Notes: generated by a model from the letters alone, not told the origin. 64,000 nt of DNA from Spirometra erinaceieuropaei (GCA_902702965.1 CACRXP010000400.1:210292-274291), one strand, 5' to 3'; shown: positions 49,186 to 62,169, numbered from the stretch's first letter. Numbers and translations: made by a program.

Positions 49186-49850
49186 ATGCGTGGGAAAACA
49201 GCTAGAAAAGTTTACTCAACAGATAGGATCGAGGAGGAACTTAGAAAAATCCAGGACTTCCATCGTGAAAATAGGTACTCGGACAGGTTTATTGCAAAGA
49301 ATATGGCCAAACGACCAATAAAGCCCGCCACACCGTCGGCCGAAAAGAAAACTCTGTTCCTTAAAGTCCCTTTTGAAGTGGACGCCGCAAGTGAACTCCT
49401 AAAGAGACACCTTGATCAAGCTGTCTCGCGAACCGTCCCAGCAGCAAGGGTTCAAATATCATTCTTTACTAGCCCGATTTTACCCGCAGAATGTAAGGAT
49501 AAGTTGCCACCCCAGACCACTTCAATTTGCATCTATTCCTTCACTTGCTCCTATGGAGTAGGTTATATTAATCGCACGAGTCGGCGCTTATCCAAGTAAA
49601 TACGGCATGGCTGGGCAAAGGCGAAACTAAGAGCATACGCAGCGCATTTCTCGCGCATGTGGTCGACTCCGGACATTACGTCGACCCCAATGAAGCATTT
49701 CGTGTGATCCATATGGTCCCATCGAACTATCCTAAGCCACTGGGACAGCGCCTGTTAGCAACAACAGAGGCGGCCACCATCAGGTTGCGAAAACCAGTCA
49801 TGTGCGCACAGAAGAACCACGTTCAGGCTCCGCGCCTATAGTGGTCTAAG
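49186..49850 (+). mobile_element. Penelope-like element C-terminal fragment
   Basis: A 137-codon frame contains TLFLKVPFEVDAASELLKR and KDKLPPQTTSICIYSFTCSYG, then VGYINRTSRRL. This is the linker plus the Cys-bearing GIY-YIG motif (CIYxFTCSCGAxYIGRTxRRL) with one Cys and one Gly changed. After a frame break it continues HVVDSGHYVDPNEAFRVI and RLLATTEAATIRL to a stop at 49,839. The end RQRxLATAEAxAIRL recurs at 55,225, so both belong to one family. Confidence 0.75.
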
Positions 49851-50266
49851 GTCGACTAACGCTACAACTCTCCCAGGCCCTACCGCTCTCATTCCGCCCC
49901 TGACGCTGACTGCTATTACCCGCTCCGCCTCTCCCAAATTGACTCACTCAGCCGGTGTTTTAAGGCAAACTTTAATCGATTTATCTTATCACTCACGCGT
50001 TTAGTGCTACCCCCTTCCATATAGTTGTGCTTGCCCGACGAGTATTTATTGAAATCTACGTATGCTCGCCACCTCGTCTTCTAATATGTATGCATTGAAG
50101 GAGAAATTATAACGTAGCTGTTTTCCGCAAACTAGGAAGTTATATACTGGCATCGAATTTAACGGTCACATATTGACTGAATTTGATTACTTATGCGATG
50201 GAAGGCCCGACATCATAAAAAGGCTTTATCAAGTACTCTAACTCGAATTCTACCGATGCAATGGCC

Positions 50267-50290
50267 CTGAGAAGGGCAGTAAACCGAAAC
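50267..50290 (+). ncRNA. Degenerate hammerhead-like motif after PLE
   Basis: CCCTGAGAA, then GGGCAGTAAACC, then GAAAC. The first box lacks the required G (CTGAGAA for CTGANGA). It is about 420 bp after the PLE stop. Weak on its own; it counts only because similar motifs follow other PLE fragments here. Confidence 0.2.
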
Positions 50291-50299
50291 TACCTAAGA

Positions 50300-53200
50300 A
50301 CAGCCTTTATTTCTTTAGGAGCTTGTTGTCACGTAGAGCATGTGTATATGCCATTGGTACATGAATTGACGAGCATTAAATTTGATATTTTTTTAAAATT
50401 TGGACGTACAAGTAGAACCGACATATAACGCAGCGCATAAGACCCTGTCTTATCCCACAAGACAAGCTCAAGTTAATTTGGGAACTTATACCGGCGCTTG
50501 AGAAAATAGTGCTTGACGAAGTTCCGGTGGATGGGTTCGCGTTTGCGATGTACCCAGCATCCAAAATAATTGCTGTGCCCAACGCGACGAGCATTCTTCC
50601 CCTTTTTTTACCGTGGTCAAACGTTTTAAGCTAAAAACCTGGTACATCTATAACAGGACATAAATGCATATGGAAATATCGGAAAGGTGACTGTCATCCA
50701 CAAAACATGTCATTGAAACCACAGTCTGGTATGATGCTACTGGTTGTATAACGTGTAGTGGAGGATGAAATACACTTGTAAAAAGCCAATCAAAGTCATA
50801 TTGGATTTCGTTCGCGGCGGCTTGCGGGTCATTGGAATATTTTTATATTAAAGCAAATATTATCCATGTGCTCGATTCTCTCAAATAATTGGCAGAAATT
50901 CAACTCAAAGTAATCCTGAAGCATTCAGATAGGTTGACGGCAAATCTTGATTCCCATGCCTATCATAGTTTACACTTTGTGGTGAAATTATTGACACTGC
51001 TAGATTTCGGGCTGGCGCAAATGACCTGCAGGTTTTCGCCGACTCACATTACTCAGTGGGTTATCGTCATAACAGCGAGAATCATTATTTTCACATCCAC
51101 ATTTTTGCCGTCATTGGAAATATTTGCGCATGCATAAGCCCTCGTACTACACGTTGCCTTGCTTCTAAGACTAGTCGCCCGCGGTCTCCACTATCGTAGG
51201 GAAGATGCTCGTTACGAAGTGACGTTAAGGCGAATCACCCATTCTGCAAGGTGATACTAAATCCTACCCTAACTGAGTTCATAACCTAACTTTAACTAAA
51301 TGGAAGATTTCGAAGGCGAGCGAAAGGCAGCACTGTGTAATCCTGAAAGAGAAAATATTCGTATGACGATTACTAACGGAATCCAGTACAACAATATTTT
51401 AGAGTGGACACACAACTTTTGTGAAGGAAAGCCACGCCGCATAATGAACGTTGGCATGCTATGAATATCAGCAACGTTTACAATTGTCGCGCCTTAATCA
51501 CACCATCGGCAAGAACCATAATCAAAACTGAATCTGAACCGTTATTCCTAACCGTAACTCGAGCAACCGTCTACTTTTTGCCATTTCCCTTAATTTTCCT
51601 AGAATACTAAACGAAATCCTCCCAGCAGTCCCCGTAAAGTTCCATCGATATCATTCGTCTCTCCGGTTCATTCCCATGCCTGTCTCGAAACTCGCATAAT
51701 AATGCCACCTGCCATTTTTAAATGCAGGCATTTCAAAAACGAAAAAAAACAACCTGTTGATGAGCAGATAGTTGAATTTCCACTTACAACATAGGCATGC
51801 GCCGACTGCAGCTTAATAAGCGACGTACACCTATTATTACCGCATAATCTAGTGCACAAGTATAATCATGCGTTTTCCAAAATGTATTATTTAATTTTAC
51901 GAGGAGTGCCCTACACTTCCGAAGTTGTACCATGTTTTATTTTTTTTCTATTTCATATCACTTCATAACCTAGTATACCAGCTGTGGCCACGAAACTTGG
52001 AAGAAAAAAAACTCCAAACCCTTGTACCCGGCGACCTTCATTTCCCATTCCCTCTGTTAGTGGTACAGGCATGTACAAAATTTAGGCGCTCCAAAAGGCT
52101 GTCCGTATTTTCCTGCGTCCTCTCTCCCAAGTAAAACCCAATATACTGACGAAATACATGTAGTATAACGCGGATGTCAACATATAGGATATTAGTTAAG
52201 TGCGTGTTTCTCCCAATTCACGACCTACCAATCAAACTTTTTCTTCCCTTTCAAAGAATGATATTTGCAAGCCGTCCTTCTGCGTCAATACGCACCTGAC
52301 TGCCATCTTAAGAATCCATCCAATTAAAATCTTAATTCGTTTAAAATTCAGAGAAAATGAGACCAAGAGCAGGAGAGTCTTAACATTTTGTTGGCTTTAG
52401 TGATAATGTCCAAATCTACGAAGGTCGATGTCAACCTCGAAAGAAGCTGTTTGAAATAAAACCGTATGCAATAGCCAGATATTTTAACTACACATGAGCA
52501 AGTTACTTGTGTATTCACAAAATTTATCCGTTAAGAAAAGAGTTGACAGGGCCATGGTATCGTTCGACTTATGGCAGAAGAATAGGGTCACCGTCATGGG
52601 CTTCCTGGGTGTGGCGGTTGTTGACGACTATCAGCTTTGGTTGTTTTTTGTGAAAATTCACGGGTAAATTTCCAAGGGCGTGAAAATTACCAAAAGCAAA
52701 GCTGGAGGAATGAGTCTGGTTCTTTCCATATGGAGAGGAAATTGGAGAAATAGTGCATTGGCGAACTTGGACTACTTGGGGAGACCAAATACTCAGCGGA
52801 TCTAAAGGTTGATGAATTCAATTCGAAAGTCGATATTAATTTTGTTCGCGAAATTTTCTAGCTTCAAAACGATAAAAATGTGTTTGCCGCACTATCATTG
52901 CCTCTAATATTTTACTCTTGCTTGAGTCAAACATTTATAATGGGCTGGCTCAACCAGATTTTTATAGCAGAAGGTCTTCCGTAGGCGTTTTATTTAAGGG
53001 GGCAATACGCATGCCGGCACATGTCACGCCATGATGGCCAAATTATGATCTACGTGGACGATTTACAAAAATGGCCATTTCGTATATATTACTGGTGCAA
53101 GTCCACAAAGTAGATCAATGGAACAATTTACGGTAGATGAAGCATTATCTCCGTGGAACAACACGAAGCCGAAAACATTAAAGCCAAACTGTCGACTCAA

Positions 53201-53560
53201 AAAATACTTTCATCTACCTGAATGCAGTTCATTACATGTCCTCCCTGAGTCTTACTAAAGGTCTGGTCAGATGCGACCAAACTGACGTTCTTTCAAAGAC
53301 GGTTTTTCCGTCTGATTGTTACAGATTTCTGCAGGACGCAAGGACATCGCAAAACCGTACAATGTGTATACATTTCTTCTTCCGTCCCTTGATTTTCCGA
53401 ATATTGTTCACATGTGACAGTCAGATCCTAACGTCGTTAACATTGAAGGCGGACGGTATTGGAGATGAAAATGAGGGCTGAACGAGCACAGGCTGCTTGT
53501 CTTGTGAGCGGATCTTTGACCATAATATCTTTACAATTTCAAAAAGATTTTCAAAAGTGA
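50300..53560. other. No gene recognised
   Basis: Short ORFs only. Frames at 52,540-53,480 contain isolated suggestive strings (IMIYVDDLQKW at about 53,042), but no ordered set of RT motifs, so no element is called. The 69-codon ORF at 51,925 has a hydrophobic start without other support. Confidence 0.35.
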
Positions 53561-54480
53561 TATAACTTATCAAAAGGAGAGTTAATATGGTGATTACGTG
53601 TTGGTGGTCATCGTCTGTTACTCATTGTAAAAAAGGGTAACACATGGAGACTGCTATCCGAATGGAAGACGGCCAATATCCTTCCGATATACAAGGTTTT
53701 GGCTCGCACGAATGCTAGCAACCACCAGTCCGTTAATATCGACTACATCTGCTGTAAAATAATGGAAAGCAACAAATAAGTCCAAGGAGCTGAGCCAAGC
53801 ACGGCATCAGACAGAACCGTTCGTGCATTTCCACGTTATGACAATCGACTGTGCAGTGGACCCGCTCACTATATGAGGATGGTAGAGACAATGTCATCTA
53901 CACGGACTTCAAGATGGCGTTTGACAACGTTCCACACAAACGTCTAACCTGCAAACTCTCCGTAATGGGGACAAGAAGAAAGTTGCCGACATGGACAGAG
54001 GATTTTCTTACATGAAGATCAAAAACCATGCGTTTTGATACCTCAAAGTCAACTCCTAATTCTCGTCTAAGTGGTATTTTCAGGGCTCAGTCTTATTACT
54101 TTTGCTATTCCAATTTTACAATGCCGACTTCGTCAACTACCTGGGATGCAGGTCTGTCATGTTTGCTGACAAGGCTAAACTATGGACAGTCATTTTAATA
54201 TTGACGAATGTATGGTTCTGAGACTCCGCATCAAATGACCAGTAAAGAGAAGGATTTCTTTCCATAACTCCTTGAAGGGCAACCCCTTTCAAATGTTGTG
54301 GAACAGAAAGGCCTTGGCATCCTAATTACCTTCTCACTGAAGCCATCCTCACAGTGTCAAAGGGCAGTCAAACGCGCGATATGGGTTCACCAGAGGCCGT
54401 GATTGCGCCCTTGTCCTTGACGCATTTTTTCGAATTGGTCTGGACGGATTGTCTGCCTGGTCACCCCTTTAAAGTGCAGA
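53560..54480 (+). mobile_element. CR1-like LINE RT fragment
   Basis: Ordered motifs in shifting frames: SEWKTANILPIYK at about 53,660, a cassette equal to YRPVSLTSICCKxMES at about 53,730, NVIYTDFKMAFDNVPHKRL at about 53,892 (compare VIYTDFKKAFDSVPHKRL), LGILITFSLKPSSQCQRAVKRA at about 54,312. The catalytic ADD region is distorted (about 54,165, MFADKAKLW). Many stops. Different from the 3.7-kb LINE family. Confidence 0.75.
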
Positions 54481-54485
54481 GGAAG

Positions 54486-55220
54486 CTAGCCCATTCGGAT
54501 TTCTGGTGAGACGCCTTCTCGCAGAAGGCGCAGGAGCATGGAAACGGACTCAGTGATGCGGTGGTTATGTCTGAAATTGTGGAGTGCTTGAAGTGCAGAC
54601 TCGACGATCATTTGCTGAGAAACCACCGTACATATAATCTCCATCGTGTCAGTGGTGCCAGTTTGCGCCTGGTTCACGCGTACAGATAGCATTTTGATTT
54701 CAAGGATTACTGATGAAACGCATGTTCCGGTTGCTGTCAGGGGCGAAAAAATCGTTTCCTTGATAACCTGACGTAAACCGGCTAGAATATTCTGTCCTCA
54801 AACAGTAGGTTAAGCCGATTTAAGATATGCGCCTTTATTCAGCGTAAACAGAATTCAAGCATTGACTTAGCTTTGAAGCTCCTTTTATTCCTTTATGTAG
54901 GCATGTATGTACATGCTGTGAGCGAGCGCACATGCTTGAGGTGCATCTGGGCTCCCAGAATGGCCGGCCGGCTATTGATTAGTCGTCTGAGTTTGATCAC
55001 GGGATTAATGACACCGTAAAGACCTTTTTGTGGCCTGTGCCGGAGCGCCTGCTGCGACCCACATCCTCTTGAGAGTGTCTGCACGAGCGCACCACGACTG
55101 TCTGGCATTCGCCCATTGGCCCTTTACCTGTCCAATCGGCCTGTACTTCTGCGATCGCTTCTGCTTTGATGGTGATGTTTCTAACCAGGAAACGTGCAAT
55201 GCCTGTTTCTGCATGTACAT
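54486..55220. other. No gene recognised
   Basis: Minus-strand frames of 68-84 codons overlap in two registers (54,486-54,692, 54,893-55,251). I see no domain, signal peptide or paralogue inside the window. Probably repeat DNA of a family that I cannot name. Confidence 0.3.
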
Positions 55221-55224
55221 TTAG

Positions 55225-55500
55225 CCGTGTCCCGCCAACGGATACTAGCAACGGCCAAGGCAGTGGCTATACGGCTAGTTAATCCGGTGTTATGCCGTCA
55301 GAAAACCCCGACACAAGCGCTCTCCCTGCCGTTGCCAACGCCAACCCCAAGTTATGACGACATGCCTCCCCCAAATGCCTTTTTAAAGTCATGGGTACTC
55401 CGTATTCTCAATCCAAGAACAGCACTCAATAACTCTCTTATCTCCCTCCCCAATCTCTGCGGACGAAAACCCACCCACCTTGTCATGCGGGCGGCGTAGG
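55225..55500 (+). mobile_element. Penelope-like C-terminal fragment
   Basis: SRQRILATAKAVAIRLVNPVLCRQK at the start equals the end of the 49-kb PLE, here followed by a proline-rich tail to a TAG at 55,497. The GIY-YIG core is missing. Confidence 0.65.
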
Positions 55501-55591
55501 GATGATGAGTGTTAATGACTTAATAGCCCTTGGACACCTATGAGCACTCTTGATGTTGTACATTTTCATTCCTTCATGTGATTGCATTGGC

Positions 55592-55613
55592 CTGACGAAG
55601 AATTACCGAAAAC
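55592..55613 (+). ncRNA. Hammerhead-like motif after PLE (weak)
   Basis: CTGACGA, then AGAATTACC, then GAAAAC. Both boxes are present but no stable stem II is visible. About 95 bp after the PLE stop. Confidence 0.25.
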
Positions 55614-55849
55614 GCATGTTTGCCAACTTGACTTTTCAAGTGTAACATGCGAATATTTGCGGATATTGGGTTTCTCATAGGGCACCCTAATCATTTTGCT
55701 GACATTCTGGAAAGAATATTATCACTCGCCCATTAATCGATCCGGTTAAAATCACTGAACTGCAGCAGCCCCATTTTTCTGAATAGCTAGCCCATACTAA
55801 CCTTCAGCTCAAAGCCATCTCTCTGTTCGCCATCTTAAGTCGACCTTTA

Positions 55850-57020
55850 TTCGGCGTGTCCCGTGTTGCCTACCAAGCCAGATGCAACAAAATATTTTCA
55901 CCGCGTTGCAAAATCTCGCCCTCCCTGGCAAACTGGGCTCGCTAATTTTCGGACTGTCAGAATTCCAACATCGGTCGTCACAACAAAGACATAATTAGGA
56001 CCTTTATTGCACTCGATGCACGTTTTTCGCACGTACACGTAGATCGGGCATGTCCTTTGTCAATACCGTATGGTTGCAACAATTAGTCCACTGCAAATGA
56101 CCGATTGCTGACATAGCTGCAGATAATGTCGCTTGTGCCTTTTTATAACACTGAATTCCCCATCATGGTGTGCACAGTACTAGTACTACTACTACTACTA
56201 CTAATACCACTACTACTACTACTACTTCTACTACTACTACTACCAGAGTAGGTTTTCTAGAGCCTTGTCAGTCCTCCTCGGGTGCCCTCACATACGTACG
56301 ACGTCTTACCATTCTTCATCCAGTGGTCTAATTGAGCGTTTCAACCGTCAACCCAAAACTCGCTCCGAACCTATGGTAACCCCACACCTTTGAGTGTGCA
56401 CTTACCTTTTGTCATGCTCGGTATCTACACTTCGCTAAAACCGCACATGGAGTGCTCCACTACCAAACTTGTTTGTCCAACTATCCTACGGATTTCTAGG
56501 GATTGTTTGGGGCCATCCCAAAGTTTTCCCGATCTGGATGCAACCGAATATGTCCAACGGTTGCTCCAATCAATAGTTAATCTCCGGACCATACCCCGAC
56601 CTTTATTGCTCAGTTATATTTTGCCCTGAATTGCTAACGTGTTATTTGTATTTTTCCGCATGCAAAGTGTTCGTAAGTCACTGCAACGGCACAACGATGG
56701 ACCACTTCGAATGATGTCGAGGACAGACAAGCATTTCAAAATCGTCCGTGGCTATCACACCGAAGTGGTTCAGATCGGACAACTGAAGGTGGCCTCCACC
56801 GACATTTCTTTGCCCACGCTAACAAATCAGACATCCTGACCTGCTGCAGTTCCTTTTTCGATCTTTCTCGACTTTGCTTTCACCGGATAACACTGTGCAT
56901 TCCCCTCCACTCTCGATTCCACCCACTCGATTCTAACACTCGCCCAAATCACAATAATTTTGCACATTCGAACTCTGTTCTCGTAGGTGGGGAGGCGTTT
57001 TCATTAATGCGTAAAGTAAT
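55850..57020 (+). mobile_element. Ty3/gypsy integrase and pol C-terminus relic
   Basis: The order is: a zinc-finger-side remnant (SDCQNSNIGRHNKD at about 55,955, compare CxxCQRSKVxRHNR), the core start SHVHVD at 56,023, then LNWxxLRI/SRDCLGPSQSFPDLDATEYVQRL at 56,487-56,560 (intact), RKSLQRHNDGPLRMMSRTDKHFKIVRG at 56,670 and VVQIGQLKVASTD at 56,770, a typical pol tail. A (CTA)n microsatellite has expanded inside the core. Several stops. The better-preserved tail identifies the 14.4-kb fragment as the same family. Confidence 0.75.
56185..56243 (+). repeat. (CTA)n microsatellite inside gypsy integrase
   Basis: About 59 bp of ACT/CTA repeats, slightly interrupted. The homologous place in the 14.4-kb fragment (about 14,595) has only 'actattaccag', so the expansion happened in this copy. 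Confidence 0.9.
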
Positions 57021-57089
57021 TTTTACAATTTTCAAATATCTAGTTATCCTCACGCTGCATTCTCGCGGCCAATTTGTTCTTTCCAATTC

Positions 57090-57560
57090 TGCGCGCGACA
57101 GACCGTATTATTACTTAAAACCTAAAGGAACTGCTCTTTCGTTGCAAGCTCAATGTCCAATTCAAAACTTGATGGTAACTTTTACGCCCAGATCGACGGT
57201 GTAGCGATGGGGTCGCCGCTTATACCACTACGAGTTGATGTCTTCAAGAGAAAACTAGGGGAAAAACCAGCTCTGCCCACAGATAATGTACTTTTAATCC
57301 GTTATGGCGTTTTCGCAACGGCGGATGACACGCTTAATTCGGACAACCTAGTATATAAAGTGAATCAGGCTCACGCAGTGTTGAGTTTTACCTAAGAAAT
57401 AGAAAACTGAGTCAATCGTCTTTCTGGTTTTCAACTTAATCGAATGCGAGATGAGACATGCTATTTATATCAACAAATGTAACTACATAAATTACACGAA
57501 ACGCTACCATGCTTCTGGCTCTTATTTGGATGTAAATTAAATCACGTGCTCAAATTGTCG
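57090..57560 (+). mobile_element. Penelope-like RT fragment
   Basis: KLDGNFYAQIDGVAMGSPLIPL at about 57,160 is the PLE RT motif xFxFNGxFYxQxDGVAMGSPLxPL. DVFKRKLGE follows and then NQAHAVLSFT (compare FNxAHPxIxFT). The catalytic box is lost (RYGVFATADDTLN for RYVDDTFVI). It follows directly on the gypsy tail. Confidence 0.7.
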
Positions 57561-58850
57561 ATTGCCTGAAAGCAAATCTTCTGATATTATTCGCATCTGA
57601 TAGTAGACGTTCTTGGCAAATTTGAAATAATCTGTCCCCAAGATGGTGATGTTAATGTTAACATGCCAACGGTGTCTGGCGCTCATTGAATTGTGTCGTT
57701 ATGTCTTTCAAAATCTCCTCCAGTTAGAGGCAAGCATCGCGCAGCACACTCGAAATAACTATTCCGATTTGCGATAAGTTTATTTAAAACATTCATTTGG
57801 TCTATAGGTCATCCTACTAGGGCTTTTCCAGGTTAAGTGTAATAATAGAATGCGAATAATATTATGGCAGCGTTTATCTTTTTTTGAAAAAAACGCGTAC
57901 TTCTTTGTTGCATTTTTGAACTTGTTACGTTCAACCTGACAGAATTGCTTCTCACGCCTCAACCGTGTAAATAGCTGGCATTTTCCCTCTTCAAACAAAG
58001 CATATGTGAAATGTCAGATAATGTTTACTTCTCGTGAATGACTTTTTGTTTATTACCAATGAATTCAATAACCCATCAACTGCTTTTCCGTAACAACCCT
58101 AAACACTTCTCTAGAAATTTACAAATGCATACATTCAGCCTCGCGTCAACAGTTATTCGTCCAAACCACTGGTTTTCTTCACATCGGCTAACGTTTGGTC
58201 TTATTAATTAAACTGGGTATGGCAATTGCGTGCAGTCTTCCCTCTTGCATTTCTCACCATTAATTTGTTTAATTGATTTAAGTAATAATTTATGCAAAGG
58301 CCTTTGATTTGAAATGATCGTGTGTTGTTAACAAAACTGTCCGTCAATTTGTAACCTGGGCACGCATAATCGGGATCTCTGTTGAACGGTACGGATTATC
58401 ACTTCAAAACTAAACGCATTCCCTCATCTAAACAGTGCGCACATTTGACAATAGTGGTTAACGATTGTCTGTCACTAGGACAGCATCAGACAGACGTTTT
58501 TGCCATAGGAACCAAAAAGGTCGGGTCAACCCATTAGTTAGTTGAGCTACCAGCTCGCACTTTGGAGACTGATGCGCATTTACATCAAGTATCGCAGGCC
58601 ATTACAACCGTGCTCATTGTGTCTGCTTGCATTAGTAACTACATATATTATCCGTTTTTTCTTTGAAATGCAGATATGTAACACCACTTTCTACTGGCAG
58701 ATAATCATACGCAGTTGATATGGTAAGCCATGCAAGGGCGCTATTCGAGTTAATTATACAATATTATTATTGTTGACATGGACAAGCGACATTATGGCGA
58801 TCGGAAATATACACTAGTAGATAAGGCGCCCACTAATCACAACCGACAAG
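57560..58850. other. No gene recognised
   Basis: AT-rich, short ORFs only. A 72-codon minus-strand ORF (57,780-57,998) is lysine-rich without a domain. Confidence 0.35.
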
Positions 58851-58855
58851 ATAAC

Positions 58856-59135
58856 GGGTCCCTTGTGGCTCAGTGGTTAGGGGCGTTGGACCTTCACCTA
58901 ACAGGTCACGAGTTCGAGCTCTAGTTGTTTCACATTTCGGGGTCAGATAGGACCGACAGACTACGTCTAATAAGCCAGAAATTGCCATTTCCGTCTCTGT
59001 TATCTTTGTCGGTAAAACAATTGTGCCTGTATCATGCGCGCTGTGCGGTTTTTGGCTGAGCTCGAGAGAGAGCCCTTAAGGCACAACGGCACGAGTGAGT
59101 TTCGTAGAAACGTTTTGTGAGTGCGCCTCCCTCTA
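58856..59135 (+). mobile_element. Full-length tRNA-derived SINE
   Basis: A box TGGCTCAGTGG and B box AGTTCGAGCTC lie at tRNA spacing in the head (58,866-58,922). The body ('ctaataagccagaaat', 'gttatctttgtcggtaaaa') and the 'ggcacaacggcacgagtgag' block match the minus-strand copy at 29,948-30,218. Somewhat diverged, so an old insertion. Confidence 0.85.
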
Positions 59136-59394
59136 CCACAAAATGGTATTTTTGCGATCAATCCTGTCAATTCTGTTTAAATTTATTAGTAACCAATTAC
59201 CTAATCATGACCTTAGAACAGTTAAGGCGCCTTTAGTGAAATAAATTAAAATTCTGTCTCTCATATTGGATTGCACCATTAGTACTCCATTAATGTCAAG
59301 AATACCATAAGTCATCGAAATAATGTTATGGAATGTATCTTCAGAATGTTGGTGGGTCATGCAGCTGCAAACGTCACTAAAACATGATTTGTAA

Positions 59395-62160
59395 GAGATA
59401 TTTGTACTTTCATAGTTACTGCGTTTTTTGCATAAGACGAATGTCTATACATTTAAAGACGAAGTTTACTGAATTAAAATTGTCTTGCTCACGTTTTCTA
59501 AATTCTGCCCTCTTCCAAAACGGCATTTCGAATAAACAAAACACTGCCTCTTGCATTTATTTTATGCTCTTAAATCTTTGGAAGCCGTACTTAATATACA
59601 AAGGTATCAGATCCATGAATTTGTGTCGGTTTGCAAGTGATTGGCAATCATACCGAAATGTTGGTCAATCTCATGCGCTGGGTTAGCGCTTGTACATATA
59701 CAGCTTATTGTGGTATGGCCGCATTTAAAACAATTACTTTATATGCCGCAAGAAATATTGCGTTTGCTAAAGTCCGTCCTTTTAGTGCATTAGGTCGCTA
59801 TCTTAACACTCGCAGATACGACTGCACAACGACTGCTTATGATGTTAACAATATTTAATATCATCGTTATTTTGTGTGGGAATTTCAGTCTCATGTCTGG
59901 AAACGCCAATGGCGTTTGCATTGTTTTGATCCTTAAAACTAAATAGCATGGCATGGGGTTACAAATGTAACATTCCGCTGCTGCTGGTCCTTCTAGATAA
60001 TCCGCCTACCTGAACTATTGTCGTCTGCAGTCGCATTACCTTTCACTTCATGGAGAACAAAAAGAGTTTTTGGGCTGACTCAGTTAAAATCCAGACTTTG
60101 AATTTTGCGCGTCTTCAAAAGGATGGTCATTCAAAAAATCAGATTTTACTCAACGAGCTATGACTTGGTAATCCAACCCTTGTCTAGCCAGTATTGATTA
60201 ATTAGTGTTCACAATCAGGACGTTGGTAACCGTAATTAAATTCTAGAATATGCGAAATCCTGAACCATACTGCGAACCTGTTGGAAACGCAGTGTAGCGT
60301 AAAATGTTTTGCGTAAGTTTCTGACTATCGTCGTTATGTTAACGCCCATTATGTTGTTAAAACATTAAACCGTTTTAATGCTTGTCATCTGGCGCCTTGA
60401 AATTTATGTGGGAACACTGGGAATTTTGGTGGAATATATTGCGGAATCCCATGGCATGATAACATGCATGGGTATTCTTTTGCAGCTAAATAACAAATGC
60501 GGGGTACATATGTGTTCGTTAGCAGTATTTTGCAGACAAATCTGTATATTAAGTGATTCTTGCCAAAAACCTGAGATGCAGATAACAATGTTGGGAAAAT
60601 TTATTGAAGCGAACGGCACATGCTTTTCAATTCGAAATAAATCTAAGTTACAAAATAATGTGAATGTTTGTGAAAAGGGGACAAATGGAAGACAGGAAAG
60701 ACCAAAGTTCCAGTGTATTTACCAGCAATTGCATTAAGCCAAACGAGTTTTAGCCATCGGTTAAGAACATATAACTGTCCGAAACCAAATTATTTCGAAA
60801 AAAGTAAACTCTCTGTTTCTTACAAATAGGCCACAAAGTTAACTTTTATCAAAATAAAACTGCAATATTTAAAACTAGAGTACTATTTTAACGGATGACG
60901 AATTTTAAATCATACCAATTAGACTGGTTGTAATGAAAGCTAAATACCTCACAATGTTTAAAAATCTCTGCCATTCTCCTGCAATAACCCCTCTCTCAAA
61001 AGAAATTTAATTATCAAAATAGTTTTTGTACGGACAATCGTTCCTGTATTCAAGGAATCATAAAGGTATTTTTCATTCTTTTCTGATTTGCGAAAAAAGT
61101 CTTTGGGAAGACAACCAAAAAACTACTGCATTCTTCATACTTTACTAACGACAACTAGTACAAATTGCAAGAGAAAACTCGTACGCACGATAATTCACTG
61201 TGGGAATTCGATGAGAAACCATTAAGAACAAAGGCTTACAGGCACTGCAGAGCCCAAACGCAGTCGAGCCTTCCGATCTCACTGGAGTGAGTGTTACATT
61301 TCCCATGCTGATGCAGCAATGACATTCATGCTAGACGGTGAACGAGATGGAAAAATTGGTTGAAACATGTCAAGTGCAAATAAATATTTCGGGCTTAACT
61401 TAGCTGAGTCAATTTTTTAAAAAGCTGTGGGATTTAGGCATTTGCGTACTTACAGTATTGTACGTGTAGAAAACACCCGCGAATCTTCTTAATGTTACCC
61501 ATTCCAGGCATTCTTTGTATGTACTACTGAGATGACCGCTGGACGCCTTGCATTGTTCCATTTGCAATTTAAAATTGTGTAACTCACAAAATTGTTGTGC
61601 ATCCACCTGTCCAAGCCAATGGACTATTATAAACCAAAGCATTGTTGTCTGGTCACCCTGTTTTTCTTAACATATTTATACCGCAAGAAATGTTTGCGCG
61701 AAAAGATACGCTTGATGAAATTTTTTGAAATACAACCACACGATACATAAGACAAAAGAATGGGCTCTTTATCCATTGTGCCAATATTCATACCGTTTGG
61801 CGTGACCATTATTTGAGTAACCATAGAAATTGGCGCAGCACTGCTTTTTTATGGAAAGTCTGTACACATTTTATAGCATGCTACCCTATAACGAACCGTA
61901 TTTATTTGTTTGGCGGCCAAGCGTCGTGCCTCCGTAAAAGTTGCAAAATTGCTAGAATAAAATTTCCTAAATTTTAAAACGGGCAAAGTTTTAACACGCA
62001 CACATAGTTGCTTTTGTTGCTGCAGGAGTAAGACGACAATATAAAACTAAGGGCTAAATATATATTTCTACATATTTCCATCTAAAATGCAACACATGTA
62101 TGTGCTAATTCGTCGCTATGCGATGAATCTTATATACCACCACTCTGAGATGACATATTT
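59395..62160. repeat. Segmental duplication I, copy 2
   Basis: Colinear partner of 14,878-17,600. It has no SINE. Its right end meets a minus-strand gypsy element at about 62,170, which may have removed the rest. Confidence 0.85.
61395..61642 (-). CDS. Short secreted three-cysteine peptide, copy 2
   Basis: MLWFIIVHWLGQVDA is the signal-like start. FCELHNFKLQMEQC and TYKECLEWVTLRRF carry the three cysteines at residues 19, 31 and 45, as in copy 1. The donor GTAAGTAC lies after residue 63 (intron 61,404-61,453, 50 nt, ending CAG) and the TAA comes two codons later. The 189-nt exon has no indel relative to copy 1, while flanking DNA has many. That pattern suggests coding constraint. Residues 32-40 vary most, between the second and third cysteines. 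If functional, the product would be a secreted peptide of about 50 residues. Confidence 0.5.
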
Positions 62161-62169
62161 GCTAGAACT

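Noticed and set aside
52540..53480. Copia- or gypsy-like RT (YVDDLQ string at about 53,042)
   Set aside because: A single catalytic-like string without neighbouring RT motifs in order. Insufficient.
58856..58930. A genuine tRNA gene
   Set aside because: A and B boxes are present, but the tRNA-like head is followed by the SINE body shared with the 30-kb copy, and no clean cloverleaf acceptor pairing is apparent.
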